A DNA stretch of 64,000 bases from Sphaerolaimus hirsutus (taxonomy: Eukaryota; Nematoda; Chromadorea; Monhysterida; Sphaerolaimidae). Shown here one piece after another: positions 9,952 to 21,420 of the stretch (within the stretch, counting starts at the first letter, position 1; each line of letters opens with the position of its first letter). The stretch covers positions 14,583,832-14,647,831 of the forward strand of contig OZ038458.1 of the NCBI GenBank assembly GCA_964036195.1, in the 5' to 3' direction. A program made the translations under genes and the position numbers. Under the pieces are notes generated by a model, which ran no database searches, had not been told where the DNA came from, and saw nothing but the letters and a program-made list of their open reading frames with translations.

Positions 9952-10122
9952 TAAGTGGGAAGTAAACTGATTTATGTAAAATTCACTTTATTTAATCAAA
10001 CGTTTCGGAATGAATGGCCTCATAAAAAACGAGTACCCGTAAAAGGCGTCAAAAATGTGTAATAACAATTCAAAATAAAAATCAACAAAAAGTAGTCTCT
10101 CAGTAGATTGCTGCCACATTAT
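9952..10122 (-). other. Spacer between Naiad ORF1 and endonuclease
   Basis: Short AT-rich stretch between the ORF1 stop and the start of the endonuclease frame. A splice acceptor here joining the endonuclease to an upstream exon cannot be excluded; no strong motif was recognised. Confidence 0.4.
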
Positions 10123-11412
10123 TCAGTTCGATTGGGGTTTTGTTCCGTGTCCTGTGTGGAGCGCCAAAAAATCAATTTTAGGTTTATCTTGATTTCTAAG
10201 TGATCTTCGGATGGTCACTTTACTTGGGGACACAACAACAGAGGAAGTTACTGGCAAAACACTTGGAGATTCAAAGCTGAAATCTAAAACGGGAGACTGG
10301 AAAGTGCAAGATGAATCAGAATCTCTGTTTGTTTTTCCTTTTTTGCCAGGGGGGGTACTAGGAATAACTGTGGAAGTGTCTGACAGAGTTTCACTGCGTC
10401 TACATACGACGCCTCTATTTAAAGTTAAATTTCCCAATTTTGAAGTAGCCTGTATAAGGCTAAAAGTTATAAAAGGTAAGCACACAATTAAGGAAAAAAC
10501 GAAAATACCTCCATAGCACTTTCATCGAGTTGCGAATCATGTGCAGGGGTTGATTGGTGCATCACCTGCTGCGCCAAATTTTCTCCATGATCAGTGGCTT
10601 TGGACGGTTGTGCACTGCTACTGCGTTCCAGCGCGACATTGACAACCCGACCAGCGTGGTTGTCTTTGTCGCGTTCGCCATCCAAGATTTGCCGGCCAAT
10701 TTCTATGTATAAAAAGCACAAACATGAGGAATGTGTGTGTAATGAAGTATTAAAAAACGCAGGTAAATGCAGTTAAAGTACCTATATACTCAGCGAACTC
10801 GCTAGCAAATTCACCAATGAATTTCCATCTTGCCTCAGAATTAGTATCGCCCATAGTTCTGACGATAATTTTTGACGATAATTTCTGACGATAATTCTGA
10901 CAATGTCAAAATCGCGACGCCAACGGGCCGTGTAGCCTGTTTGGCCCTTGTTGAAACGAGCAATTAACGTCAACGCATGAGATTTTTCTTGTCTCTGTTC
11001 GGAAATTTCATCCATGCTGACAGTGATTCTCTTGTTTTTGAATCAACAAGAAAGAAAATGTACAAAACTGATTCCATGGATGAAATCTACAGAAAATGAA
11101 ATAGCTAATAGCAACTGACTTATAGTTTTCCTTCATTCTCGTGTGCAAAACTTCGCGCGCGACATTGGTGGTTGCAAAACGCAACTTCAACGAACCACCA
11201 ATCTGATCTACTTTCACCAAACCAATCATCGCCGCGCTGTTAGGTTTGAACCCAAAGCCATGTTGCAAAATGTTTCTAGCTGTCGGCATCAATTCATCTT
11301 TTTTCAGGCGAGGGTTTTTGCCCACACCGTGAAAAATAACGTGATTGCTGGCAACCCAGCATTCAGTGCTTTGCAGACGATGCCACAGCTCACCCGTGGA
11401 TGGCAACAGAGG
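10123..11412 (-). CDS. Intron-containing ORF1 of the Naiad element (four visible exons)
   Basis: The exon model on the minus strand is 11412-11120, 11016-10782, 10702-10509 and 10449-10123 (stop). Splice signals are CTTTCAG before exon 1, GTCAGT/CTGTCAG, GTACTT/ACATAG and GTATTT/TATACAG. Phases agree across all three introns if one indel is allowed in exon 2, where a 13-base unit (attatcgtcagaa) is repeated and shifts the frame. Exon 1 encodes LKLRFATTNVAREVLHTRM, reminiscent of the RNA-binding core of L1-type ORF1 proteins. The last exon is Ser/Thr/Pro-rich with a basic end. A further first exon could be the RG-rich ORF at 12047-12283, but I found no donor whose phase fits. Penelope-like elements are known to carry introns; an ORF1 in a Naiad is unusual as far as I know. 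Confidence 0.6.
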
Positions 11413-12046
11413 CTGAAAGGGTTTTTAGAAACAATTATCATCGATTAATTAAACGAATTTTGTTTTGATCGCTACCAGTTCCGGTGGTTGCCCACTGGTT
11501 TACTGGTAAAAAAAGAAAGAGGTGGCAACTGTGCGTGAGCGCGGTTGAACTCCACCTATAACACCCATGAGCCGGGTCGCCCCAAACTTTGAACCATGGG
11601 TGATAAGTGTTGACAGATTAATTTGCAGAAAATGTTAAATTGATTGTCTACTAAAATTTGTTCAGCGGGAAGGTAGAAAAGAAAAGTAGAAAATACGCAC
11701 AATGTTTTGTAAAAAGTTTTTAGAATAAATAACTAAAATGAAAATCGAAAAACAGTAAGCCTAGCCCCGGGTTTTGTCGACCACTGGGGAACCAGGCCGG
11801 AACTGCTAACGACAAATTGAAAAAAGTAAGTAAAAATACAAAATTTTATAGACCAGTATTTCAACGGAATAGGGGTGGGGACTTTTACCCCTCACCTGAA
11901 CGGATTTTGGTTGCCTTTGGCTAGGCACTATTTTGTAAATACGGCAGAATGATGTTTTACAGGTGGTGCCTCGCGGACCTTAAGCGCTTTGCCCTATGGA
12001 CAATTTAATGTACAGCCAAAAGTAACGAGTAAAAAATTTTGGTCAA

Positions 12047-12283
12047 TTAAACACTGAAAGAGTGAAAAAATTTCCTACCCTTCCCGACACCAACTCTGAA
12101 GTCACCCCAGCGGCGCAATTGCTCTGTACTGAAATACATATCCGACGCAGCTTGCCGCGGCACACCACTGCTGCCGCGTCCACGTCCCTGCCCTCGCCCA
12201 GCACCAGCACCACGATGAGCACCAGCTGCAGCACCATGAACGGCACCGCGACCACGGTTCGAGCCACAGAATTGTGAGTTCAT
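12047..12283 (-). CDS. Arg-Gly-rich small ORF, upstream Naiad copy; possible ORF1 leader exon
   Basis: 78 codons, closely matching the copy at 6544-6780. It lies in the pseudo-LTR directly 5' of the ORF1 exons, where a promoter and first exon would be expected. Candidate donors exist near 12070-12090 (for example AAGG followed by GTAGGA), but their phase does not match the acceptor at 11412. Coding status is therefore unproven. Confidence 0.4.
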   Translation of the reverse strand: MNSQFCGSNRGRGAVHGAAAGAHRGAGAGRGQGRGRGSSGVPRQAASDMYFSTEQLRRWGDFRVGVGKGRKFFHSFSV

Positions 12284-12530
12284 GCTGGCCAGTAGTTAGA
12301 AAGTTCCTGAGTTAGAGGGACCAATATTGAGTGGCAGGGATAAAATGGCAAAATCAGTGATTTTTATTTATTTTCGATAATTAGTAAATCGATTTTTGAT
12401 CAGCTGCCAAATTTTTGAATTGCCGCCTAACTTGGCGAACAGAATTTCTGAACAATTATTAAATTTTTTAAAAAATATAAAAAAATATAAAAAAACTCTA
12501 AGCAGATGAAATTTGATAAAAGGTAGAAAG

Positions 12531-13109
12531 TTAGGTATTTTGAAAGAGATTAGAAATCCAAGTTTGTATTTTAGAATCATCGTTTAGATGAAATTTATAT
12601 AAAACGTTGGAATATTTTTGTGAAAATGAAGTAACTGTAGCAATAAGTTTACACTTATTGTAATTATTTTTTAGTAAAATTTTAATCAAATTAGTTATTC
12701 TAAAATTGACATCTTCTAAGCGGAAACAAATTCGACAAAATCTTATGCACTGTGAAAACAGAACGTTGTAACAGACATTGTATCTGATACAACTACCAAT
12801 ATGTGGCATGCTTACAATTCGAAAATTGTAATCATCAGTTTTGTTGTAGACTTTGATATTAAAATTTGGATGAGCTGAAATATCTAAGTCTAGGAAATGT
12901 GCTCTAGAGCCGTTTTCTAATTTTTCTATTTCCATGGTAAGTGAAGTATGGTAAATATTTTGTGCAAAATTCTCGAAATTGGTTACGTTGATGCATAAAG
13001 TGTCATCAATGTAACGTACTATATTATTAGACAGTAATTTTGCTTGACTAGGGAAATTTTTGCAATAGGAAAATTCCATCATAGAAAGAGTAAGGTTACA
13101 AAGTTCTGG
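12531..13109 (-). pseudogene. RT C-terminal fragment in the truncated Naiad copy
   Basis: Open from the truncation point through the YIDD box and the thumb region missing from the long copy (it includes SMPHIGSCIRYNVCYN) to a stop at 12531. It represents the intact 3' part of the RT and shows what the 109-bp deletion removed. It has no start of its own. Confidence 0.8.
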
Positions 13110-13315
13110 TAAAAACCGCGGTGACGCAACCGTTCCGCGGCGCGAGTACCTAGTGCATACCTAAATACATAGGGCGCATGGAAACAATAGAGCGGCACAA
13201 GGGGGGAATCTAAGTACATAGGCACGTGGACACCTACATGTTGAATTCAAAATCCTACCGTAAGAACATGAATCTAAATAGAATGGAAAAATGCCTAAAA
13301 TGTGATGGCATAACA
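13110..13315 (-). repeat. 5' LTR of the gag-pro element, proximal part
   Basis: Matches about 2151-2352 of the 3' LTR, with a 4-base length difference. It is followed by GTAT and then the right half of the target repeat (caccattcttaaatgaaacg). Confidence 0.85.
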
Positions 13316-14349
13316 GTATCACACACCATTCTTAAATGAAACGATCATAGAAAAGATGCCATGTGAAAATTTTTGCAAAATAAAAATAAATAAATACCTT
13401 TGTAGAATCATGACAACGGAATCCGACTACCTAGGTTATCAATCAAATGAGCAGATAAGCACGTCTTGTACTATGTAAAATGTCTGTGTACATTGTAAAA
13501 CCTTGCAGTGCAGAATATGTGAAGCGATTTGATGAACAACCCTTTGCGAAACACACTTACCTATACAAGATGAACAAGGTATATTCAGTATACTCGGCGT
13601 ACATGATACTCTGCCCTCGCACTGATTTATGTCTCGTGTTGGAAGCGTGCCAATGATCATTAAATCATGCGATTTCCGTAAAAAAATTAAAAAAATTCAT
13701 CGATGTGCATATGTTAATGAATAACACTATACAACAATCAATTTTGCATCTTTTTATGCAACTCGCACGCGCTAACCATCGTTGGCATACGTCCAGCTGG
13801 AACCACGCGTGCAAGGTGTAAAGTAAGCGGAGTATATCCATGAATGACCACTCCTCTCATCAGATAAACTTGTGTTTCCCTCGACCGTTGGTTGTCATTG
13901 CGTGATATTTACACTCAACCCGCACTTACACCTGCTGGCATACCAAATTTGAGCATTTTTCATTCAAAATTGATGTGTTGGTAGCCGACTGAAACCGTGC
14001 GCCTCACTGTAGTATTTAAGTTAGACAATGATGCTAGTGTGCAGTGTCTGTGACGGTAGTTTTGTGACTACCTATTCTCTGCTTTCATTGTTTGTGGGTT
14101 TTTATTGCAGTGATTTGAGATGTGCACTCCATTTTTACTCTACATTACCATAACCTTTAAGTCTAACCCCCGGGGCTAAAAAATTGAAAATTGTGAATTG
14201 ATGCATTTGTTGATTGATGATAGCGATGATTTGAAATACTCATTCCATTTTGACACTACATTACCATAAACCTGAAAATGAGTTTACAGGGGTTTCCAAA
14301 TTAGGGACTGAGTTTATGGGAGTTTCCAAATTAGTGGCTGCATTTACAG
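13316..14349. repeat. Repeat-derived DNA with no gene
   Basis: Contains the right half of the LTR target repeat (to about 13430, similar to 30636-30720) and, at 13588-13830, a ~245-bp repeat seen again at 47205-47455 (tactcggcg... to ...ttgcaaggtgtaaagtaa). ORFs here are shared between these repeat copies only and look non-coding. Confidence 0.55.
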
Positions 14350-14895
14350 GATTTAGAGGGGGTCCCCATGGGGTGCCATTTTGGGGGGTCTCCAGGGGGT
14401 GCCATTTTTTGGAGGTACATATGGGGGTGCCATTTCAAGGGGGTCCCCATGGGATGCCATTTTTTGGGTGGTCCCCACGGGGGCCATTTTTTGCTGGTCC
14501 TCAGGGGGGTGCTATTTTTTTTTTGGGGGGGGGGTCCATAGCGGGTGCCATTTGGGGGGGGGTCCCCAGGGGGTGCCATTTTTGGAGAGTCCCCAGCGGG
14601 TTATCTTTGGGTGGGTACCCAGGGGGTGCCATTTTTGTGGGGGTTCCAAGGGGGTGCCATGTTTGGGGGTCCCCAGGGGGGTGCCATTTTTTGGGGGGGA
14701 GTCCCTAGGGGGGTGCCATTATTGGGGGTCCCTAGGGAGTGCCATTTTTTGGTGGTCCTCAGGGGGGTGCCATTTCTGTGGGGTCCCTAGGGGGTCCCAT
14801 TTTTGGCCAGTTCTCAGGGGGTGCCATTTTTGGGGGGTTCCCCGGGGGGTGCCATTTGGAAGGGGGTACCCACTGGGGTGTCAGTTTTTGCAAGC
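14350..14895. repeat. G-rich minisatellite, ~33-bp unit
   Basis: About 16 imperfect copies of a unit like GGTCCCCAGGGGGTGCCATT followed by TTTGGGG. The plus strand is extremely G-rich, with repeated runs of four to nine G, so G-quadruplex formation is plausible. The overlapping ORFs reading VPFFGG-type repeats on either strand are artefacts of the array. Confidence 0.9.
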
Positions 14896-16431
14896 CTCTG
14901 AGTAGTGGGTTTTGTGGTTCTCTACAATTAATACCACAAGGATTTACAAACACAAAAAGAACAGCAATGCACAAATGTAACCAATTTAAGATTACAACAA
15001 AGTTTGACACCTTGCATAAACCACACTATCATATCACAAAACCTATACCACACAGAATGCACACTGCACACCGTCATACCAAATCACTAACTGTCCACAT
15101 TTTACTACTGAGTTTCATGCCCAACCATTTTACAGAAGTTTACAAAAATCCATTTCAAAACATTGCATCTTTGGTATTGGTCTTGTTATTGTTGGTACAT
15201 TACATACTGCATTTCAAAACACATGCCTAGCATGTGGGCAAACTTAACTAAAGTATCATATTTCTTCCAATGACAGAGGACCCATATATTTTTTCACCAC
15301 CTCTTTACCCACCTCTCCATTGAAGACACCAGTCTAGACTTTAAGCCAAAGTGCCAAAATGGTCGGAGAGAATCCTGCTAGTTACCTATGAGAAAAACGA
15401 AATCATTTATCCATATTGCAATGGAACAAAACAATAACAAGTTTGGGTGAGTACAAATTTTTGTTTTGTTATGTTTTGAAAATGAGACGAAGAGAAATTT
15501 TGGCACTGTTCCAAAAAGATGAATGCCGATTTTTGTCCAAAAGGTAGAAAATGCATAAAATAAACCAAAAACTGATTAGAATCAGTCTATTCAAATTCTA
15601 AATTGAACGAAACATTTCATACATCAACGAAACAAAATTGAACAGCAAAAACTTTATTGACTTTAGAACAACCAAAGATTTCATCATTTTCATCATCATG
15701 TATTTAACCCATTTTTATTCCAACAAAGACGTCATCGCGGAGTGGTTCGTTCAGCAGAATTGTATGGCATTATGTCTGTTGAGTTTACCTCATTGAAGAC
15801 TGGGGGTATTTCGAAGGGGGAGTATTTTTTTCCCAGCTCGAAAACACCTGGGGGTATTTCGGGGGGGGGGGGGTTAATTCAAGGGGGTATTTCAAGGAAA
15901 TACAATATATATAACGGCATATAGGTACACATAAACCCTTCCATAACGTCACTCAATCATTGGTTTAAATGTGTTTTCTGCGTTGTACAGATCACAAACT
16001 GCAGTATTTGTCATGTATGTTCTTTTTACATTCAAATTGGTGGGGGTATTTCGAGGGGGGGGGGTATTATTTCTCAGCCAAATTTTAGGGGGTATTTCGA
16101 GGGGGTTTAATCCAAGGGGGGGGGTTAATTCGAGGTAATATGGTAAGTTATGGTATAGGTAACGACTATTACTGCTACACCCGACCGAAGGTCGGCGAGA
16201 ATACTGCTAGTACATAAATATTACACAGTGGTATTTTTTAATACAAATGTTTAGGCATACAATTTTCGCAATCCCCTATTTGCATATATTTCATGTACAT
16301 TGTCTTATCTGTTACATAAATATTTACAGGTGATTTTTACATAAATATTTACTTATTTATATATTTACATGTAACGCACCATGCACGCACCCATAATTGT
16401 ATTTTTCACTCTTCTAATATTCGCACTTAAC
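14896..16431. repeat. Gene-free AT-rich stretch with C/G-run MITE fragments
   Basis: No supported gene. Fragments of the CCGTATT/TTCGAGG family with G runs occur at 15804-15905 and 16040-16145. The remainder is AT-rich with no feature I can name. Confidence 0.5.
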
Positions 16432-17258
16432 TAACGATGGCAAAAAAAGTTTTGAAAATCCGAAAACATGTTTGAATTTTCGAATTTTTTCATAATTTTC
16501 GAATTTTTATTTCACCCCTGGAAAAAACACATAAAAATCGATTTTTTTTCAAAAAATTCGAAAATTCGGAAATTCGAAAATTTGTAAATAATTTTCGAAT
16601 TTTTCAGAGAATTCCAGTCCACAACACATTAAACATGATCAACTGATTGATGATTTTTTATGCGCTGTGTCTGAAAAAGCGTAAAACAATGGAAAAAATG
16701 TCAAAAAAACATTGAAATTGTTTGTTTAGATAGCCCATGATGCTGGGCATCAATTGTGATTTAATAAAATGAAATGAAATGAAATGGTGCACTATACTTT
16801 CGCTGAGGCAGATTTCGCTCCATCAAAAAATAGATCGTGGGTTATTGTTGAAAGTTGTTTAACAGATCAATGTCTAACAATCCAACAGGGCCACTTCCAG
16901 ACACTTTAAAATGTCCTGTAAAATGTCATGCAAAGTGTCAAAGGCAAGGAAGCTCTGAAAATTGAACATATTCATGCTAAATTCAGCTAAACTAAGGTAA
17001 ATTACAGTGAAAATAAGGTTAAAACGCTATCCAAAAACATTAAAACTATCAAAATACTGCTTTAAAGCTTCAAATTCAATGTTTCTTCAAAAAAAATCTA
17101 AAATTGTTCAAAAAGATTCGAAAATTCGAAAATTAAATTCGAAAATTCGAAAATTAAATTCGAAATTCGAAATTTATTTTGAGGAAAAATTCGAAAATTC
17201 ATTTGAGAAAAACACTTAAAAATTTAAATACTTTTTTCTGGGGGGTTTGCCATCGTTA
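16432..17258. mobile_element. hAT-like MITE, 8-bp TSD CACTTAAC
   Basis: Terminal repeats TAACGATGGCAAAA and TTTGCCATCGTTA are flanked by perfect CACTTAAC duplications (16424-16431, 17259-17266). The interior is built from inverted arrays of TTCGAAAA-type words (16450-16620 and 17090-17200). No transposase. An older relative lies at 42960-43377. Confidence 0.9.
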
Positions 17259-18176
17259 CACTTAACTAAATGCCCGTTAAATGTTGATAAAAAGGTATAT
17301 CATTATTCTGCATCCCATCTAATGATGTCTGCCTCTAATATGTACCTACTATTTTTTATAACAGTTGGTTTTCCATTTCATTCAAATCATTTTACTGTTA
17401 TAAAAAATAGTCTGCCTCAAAGATATACCTACTACTTTTTATAACAGTTGGTTGTCCATTTCATTCAAATCATTTACTTATTACATCATTTCATACAATC
17501 ATTTTTTTGAACTACAAACACTTACACATCTATTCATTTACATACCTATTTAGTAGGTATCAAGCTTCAGCTCAATTTTCGTGAATAAAGTGAAATTAAA
17601 AAATGATGCATTGGAAACTCTCGGCTGCCGTTTTGCTGCTGGTCATTGGATGGTGCTCAGTCAGTTCATCCTATCAATTATCATTATCTATTGCGACATT
17701 AGACGTTGTTGTTGAATTGGCGTTCACATGGATTTTCTGTGACAACAAAAAATTCAAGTCATCAACCACCTTTTTGTGATGGAAATTTATGATCCCATAC
17801 AAATGGTTAAAGCCAAGAAAACGTGGGCATTGTAAATATGTAGCCGAACATCACATGTACCTACCTAAATAGGTATATTCTTTTGAATGCACAAAATAAT
17901 TTTGAGTACACTTTTCTGCCATACTTAAATTGAGCTCTGAAAAGTGGCAAATCAAAAGTAATACATACAAATCCGATAACAACAAACTGAGATATACTCG
18001 ACGGACCGCAAAGTATGCACCCAAAATTACTTATGTTTTGGTCGATAAGGTGTGAGCAGAATACTTATGTATGCACTTTCACAAAAAAGAAAAATATTCT
18101 AAAAAGAAAAAGGCAAAGTCGCGTACATGCGATGAATGTTTTTTCCTGAAACGTCTTTTCATTTTTTCGAGCGATT
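17259..18176. repeat. Gene-free stretch with a dispersed repeat
   Basis: 17554-17715 is repeated at 37725-37880 (shared core includes ttggaaactctcggctgccg). The rest is AT-rich and unassigned. Confidence 0.55.
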
Positions 18177-18383
18177 TCCATTTTTCATCCCGTACGGTTT
18201 ACATGCTCACGGTTTTCATGCCATTCTGTGTCACTTTACTAGCTAAGTGTGACACTTTACTTGCTACTCTACTGTGCCAGTTTTCATCCAAAGTATTACA
18301 CTTTACTTGCTTTAAGTATGCACTTTTCAAGCCAAAGTTGTGTGTTTTGCTCCAATTTGTTCTTTTACATGAAATGTGGCATA

Positions 18384-19142
18384 CTGTATTTCTTCTAATA
18401 GAAGGGCATCTCCAATAGAAGGTACATAGTAAAACTGCTGGAAGCGCTGATGCCAGACAGTTCCATCATTTAGTATGGTAGGTAGGTAGTAAAAATTTTG
18501 ATATTGTTGTTATTGTTCTTTTCAAATATTCTATGAATTGTTTCGAATGATGCTTAATAAAGACTGGTCAGTATGCCCTGTACAATGTTGGCTGACATCT
18601 GAAGAAAATGTCTGAAAAGATGACGAAAAAAATAGAAGGGCAATCTTCAATAGAAGGGTGGGTAAAGAACAAGGACGTAGCCAGGGGGGGGCGGGGGGGC
18701 CGGACCAAAAAATGTGCCAGAAATGGCACTTTCAGACGACGATTTTGTCGACAGTTTGAAAAATTTTTGCGCGCAAGCGCGCATTCTCCCTTCACAACAT
18801 ATCTTTTTGGCTGACCAGTCTCCGCGGCCTAAAAGCCAGTGAAAATGGACTCAATTTCGGTCCATGTCGCTGTATATGCCTGTAAAATACAGACGTATAC
18901 TGCTGTTTTGGCGCCAATGCCAACGCCAGTGGCGCCATGGAGTGGCGCCTACGAATGGCGCCAGCGCCATGGCGCCATTCCCCTACTACAGGGGTCAAAT
19001 TTTAGGGGGGGGGGCGTCGCCCCCCCCCCGTTCGCCGGGCTCCGTATACAATCCGCCCCCCCGCTCAAAAATCCTGGCTACGTCCCTGGTAAAGAAGTTG
19101 TTGAAAAAACAGAAGGGCGCCGTTCTATTAGACGAAATACGG
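18384..19142. mobile_element. TA-flanked MITE of the 'CTTCTAATAGAAGGGC' family
   Basis: Termini are CTGTATTTCTTCTAATAG and CTATTAGACGAAATACGG with TA at both edges. The body repeats the motif 'aatagaaggg'. Interrupted by the element at 18670-19088. Confidence 0.75.
18670..19088. mobile_element. hAT-like MITE, 8-bp TSD GTAAAGAA
   Basis: Ends CAAGGACGTAGCCAGG and CCTGGCTACGTCCCTG with perfect GTAAAGAA duplications at 18662-18669 and 19089-19096. The interior has long G and C runs and overlapping GGCGCC words. Same family as 58089-58523. Confidence 0.92.
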
Positions 19143-19331
19143 TATTTAGTGGCGTGCTTGTGGCTTGTAAACCGTAATACTTTGGCACGTAAAGTGGTAT
19201 ACTCTGGCATGAAAAGTGATACATAAATTTGACATGTAAAAACATGTCTGGGGCTTGAAAACCGTACGTTTCAGCAAGTAAAACGGAGCATTTCAGATGA
19301 AAAACGTGAGCATGTAAACCGTAAGGGATGA

Positions 19332-20566
19332 AAAACGGAACACACTCATTTTTTCTGGAATGATTATTGTTTTAGAAATAATGACGTCATGATGGAGTGT
19401 TTCCTTCAGAAAAATGCATAGCATTTGAGTATACAAGGAAACAATGGAGGCGTCTAATTCTAAAAGTCGACAAGTCCATAAAATGCGATTTTGAGTAAAT
19501 CGCATTTTAAGTTTCAGACCCAATTCGAGGCGCGTGGTGCGTGTCCAATTTGACTCTCTCATGTTGTCCATCAAGTTCCATATGTTGACAATAAAGTGTC
19601 AAATTTTCCGCCCCTAATCTCAACTTAGATGTGAAAAATTGGGTGTCCATAAAATTCTATTTGGTCAGGGCAAAACTGTTTCGAGGAGGGAAATGGACTT
19701 GTCGACTTCTTGCACGCAAGAACGTTTTTGTTCCCGGCAGCATGGAGCTCCCTTATGGGAAAATTATGGAATTGTCACCTTTTAGAAATCGGTGTCCACA
19801 GTGGACTTATCACATTTCTTGCATTTTTTTCCCTAAAAAAGGATGCGGAGGATGGACTTGTCGACCTTTAGAACAAAACTAAGTGGACTTGTCGACTTCT
19901 TGCCCAAATTTTTTGCATTTTTCCCAAAAAATGTCAAATTTGGCACTATCGTATATAGGCATGTGAGGTCAAAAAATTTATGGAAAATAATGAAAAATGT
20001 GCAGACATAGCCCCAGATGACGTTTCCAGGCCTAACTCGAAATTTTCATATTTTGGACTTTTATAATTGTACGCCTCATTTACACAAACCTACCTACTAA
20101 TGTATACCATAGAAAATTTACTGTACCGTAAATACGTGTATTTACCGCAAATCAGTACCATTTACCAGACGCACATAAACCCGATGTAAACGGCAATTTC
20201 GTCGTAAAATGTTGTTGACAAATATTGAATTTTAATTTTAAATTTTTATCTCGAGAACCACAAGCTTTTTGGGTAATTTTTGGACTCGATGTAGATATCG
20301 TTTAGCGCTTCCAACATGTTAATTAAGGAATGGATATCTCTAAGCGTTCTTGAGTGTTTGTAATTTGACGACACTGAATTTGTCATTGCATATTCTATTT
20401 GTCGTTATGCTGTAAATCACCTTTATGCTGCGATTACAGCTCAGGCGTAAAATTGACCAGGCATAAAATTGATTTTTGGGAATAAAAGTAATCACAACTC
20501 ATGAGCTTTGGACACAAGAAACGTCTGCATCTGAGCTCTCTTTGACTGAAATAAAAATGTCATATC
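19332..20566. repeat. Gene-free stretch with GACTTGTCGAC motifs
   Basis: The palindromic-core word GACTTGTCGAC or its complement recurs at about 19466, 19693, 19856 and 19885. No coding region is supported. The remainder is AT-rich and unassigned. Confidence 0.45.
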
Positions 20567-20780
20567 CAGGGTTGGCAAAATCTCAGAAAAAATAAAAATA
20601 AAATGGAAAATTTAAGAATAAAATAAAATAAAATGGAAAATTTCAAAATAAAAATGAAAATTGTATAAAAATTCATATTTTTGTGAAATCGTAAAAAAAT
20701 CAGATTTTTTGTAAAAAATTGATGTCGTTGCTTGAGCTTCTACCCGTTTATTCTTGGAACTTGGGGCAGTCTCAAGCTGG

Positions 20781-21228
20781 TAAAGTGTCAAATGTCATGT
20801 CAAATGTCATGCAAAGTGTCAATTGTCATGACAAATGTAAAGTTAAGTGTAAATTGTCATGACAAATATAAATTAAAGTGTCAATTGGCAAACAACTTGT
20901 ATCCAAATCTTATATTTTGTGTCCAGATATTATGTTCTGTATCCAAATCTTATGTTTTGTGTCCAGATATTATGTTATGTATCCAAATCTTGCTGTTTTA
21001 TAATCCAAATCTTATGTGAACATTTGGCTTTTAAAAAAAGATTCAAATACAAAAAATAAGCTTTGCATAGAAAACATAAGATTTGGATACACAATTTACA
21101 CTTTGCAAGACATTTGACATGACAATTGCCACTTTACCTGACATTTGACATGACACTTGACATTTTGCATGACTATTCACACTACTTTACATTTGTCAGG
21201 ACAATTGACACTTTGCATGACATTTTAC
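20781..21228. mobile_element. Foldback element with TGTCATG words
   Basis: Arms of ~120 bp (20781-20900, 21105-21228) are made of repeated 'aatgtcatg' and 'aaagtgtcaa' words in opposite orientation. The centre repeats 'atccaaatcttatgtt'. Smaller pieces occur at 16911-16945 and 42845-42920. No coding capacity. Confidence 0.75.
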
Positions 21229-21420
21229 AAAAGCAAACCATTGTTATCAATAATTGTAAGTTTACACTTGCAGCTAGCTAACAATCCCTACTGCATGCAG
21301 CTTTTGTAAAGTAATGGAATAATTTGTCATATGTTTTTCATGTGAAGGTATAATGATAACATTTTTCTGGCCTTGCATGTATGATTCTGATTTTTTGTAA
21401 AATTTTTGTAAAATGTAAAA

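Larger units (their letters stand above)
6313..13109 (-). mobile_element. Penelope-like element of the Naiad type, tandem pair
   Basis: Two head-to-tail units lie on the minus strand. Upstream is a 5'-truncated copy (13109 to 11815, RT tail plus 3' region); downstream is the long copy (11814 to 6313). This is the classic pseudo-LTR arrangement of Penelope-like elements. The long copy has GIY-YIG endonuclease (9951-9271) before the RT (9201-7240), with a CxC motif between, which is the permuted order described for Naiad/Chlamys elements; canonical Penelope elements have the endonuclease C-terminal. An intron-containing ORF1 precedes the endonuclease. The host site is an LTR; only TA is shared by the two flanks. 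The long copy carries a 109-bp deletion in the RT thumb and frame breaks, so this unit is probably dead. Confidence 0.85.
11815..13109 (-). repeat. 5'-truncated upstream Naiad copy (pseudo-LTR)
   Basis: Direct repeat of 6313-7490. It begins inside the RT (13109) and runs through the 3' region. It keeps the 109 bp that the long copy lacks. Confidence 0.85.
1748..13315 (-). mobile_element. LTR retrotransposon (gag-pro only), interrupted by a Naiad insertion
   Basis: Two ~605-bp LTRs bound this minus-strand element. In element orientation they begin TGTTATGCC and end CCATTACA. The 3' LTR is 1748-2352. The 5' LTR is 5908-6312 plus 13110-13315, split by a 6.8-kb tandem Penelope-like insertion. 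A 4-bp GTAT flanks both outer ends (1744-1747 and 13316-13319), consistent with a target duplication. The internal region is only ~3.55 kb and encodes Gag-protease; no reverse transcriptase or integrase is seen. The element is therefore probably non-autonomous, relying on pol from a relative. A purine-rich tract (GGGAGGGGC, minus strand) abuts the 3' LTR as a polypurine tract. Superfamily assignment is uncertain. Confidence 0.85.
18177..19331. mobile_element. Foldback element hosting two nested insertions
   Basis: The outer arms (about 18177-18380 and 19150-19331) are inverted copies, for example ATCCCGTACGGTTTACATGC against GCATGTAAACCGTAAGGGAT. Inside sits a TA-flanked MITE (18384-19142), and inside that an 8-bp-TSD element (18670-19088), giving three nested layers. 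Confidence 0.75.

Noticed and set aside
13439-13660. Conserved peptide shared with 47026-47427
   Set aside because: The shared residues come from a repeat present at both sites; the frame is not kept outside a short stretch.
14250-14905. Gly-rich ORFs (152 and 174 codons) across the minisatellite
   Set aside because: All three frames read repeated VPF-GG-type peptides because the unit length lets frames stay open; no start or splice context.
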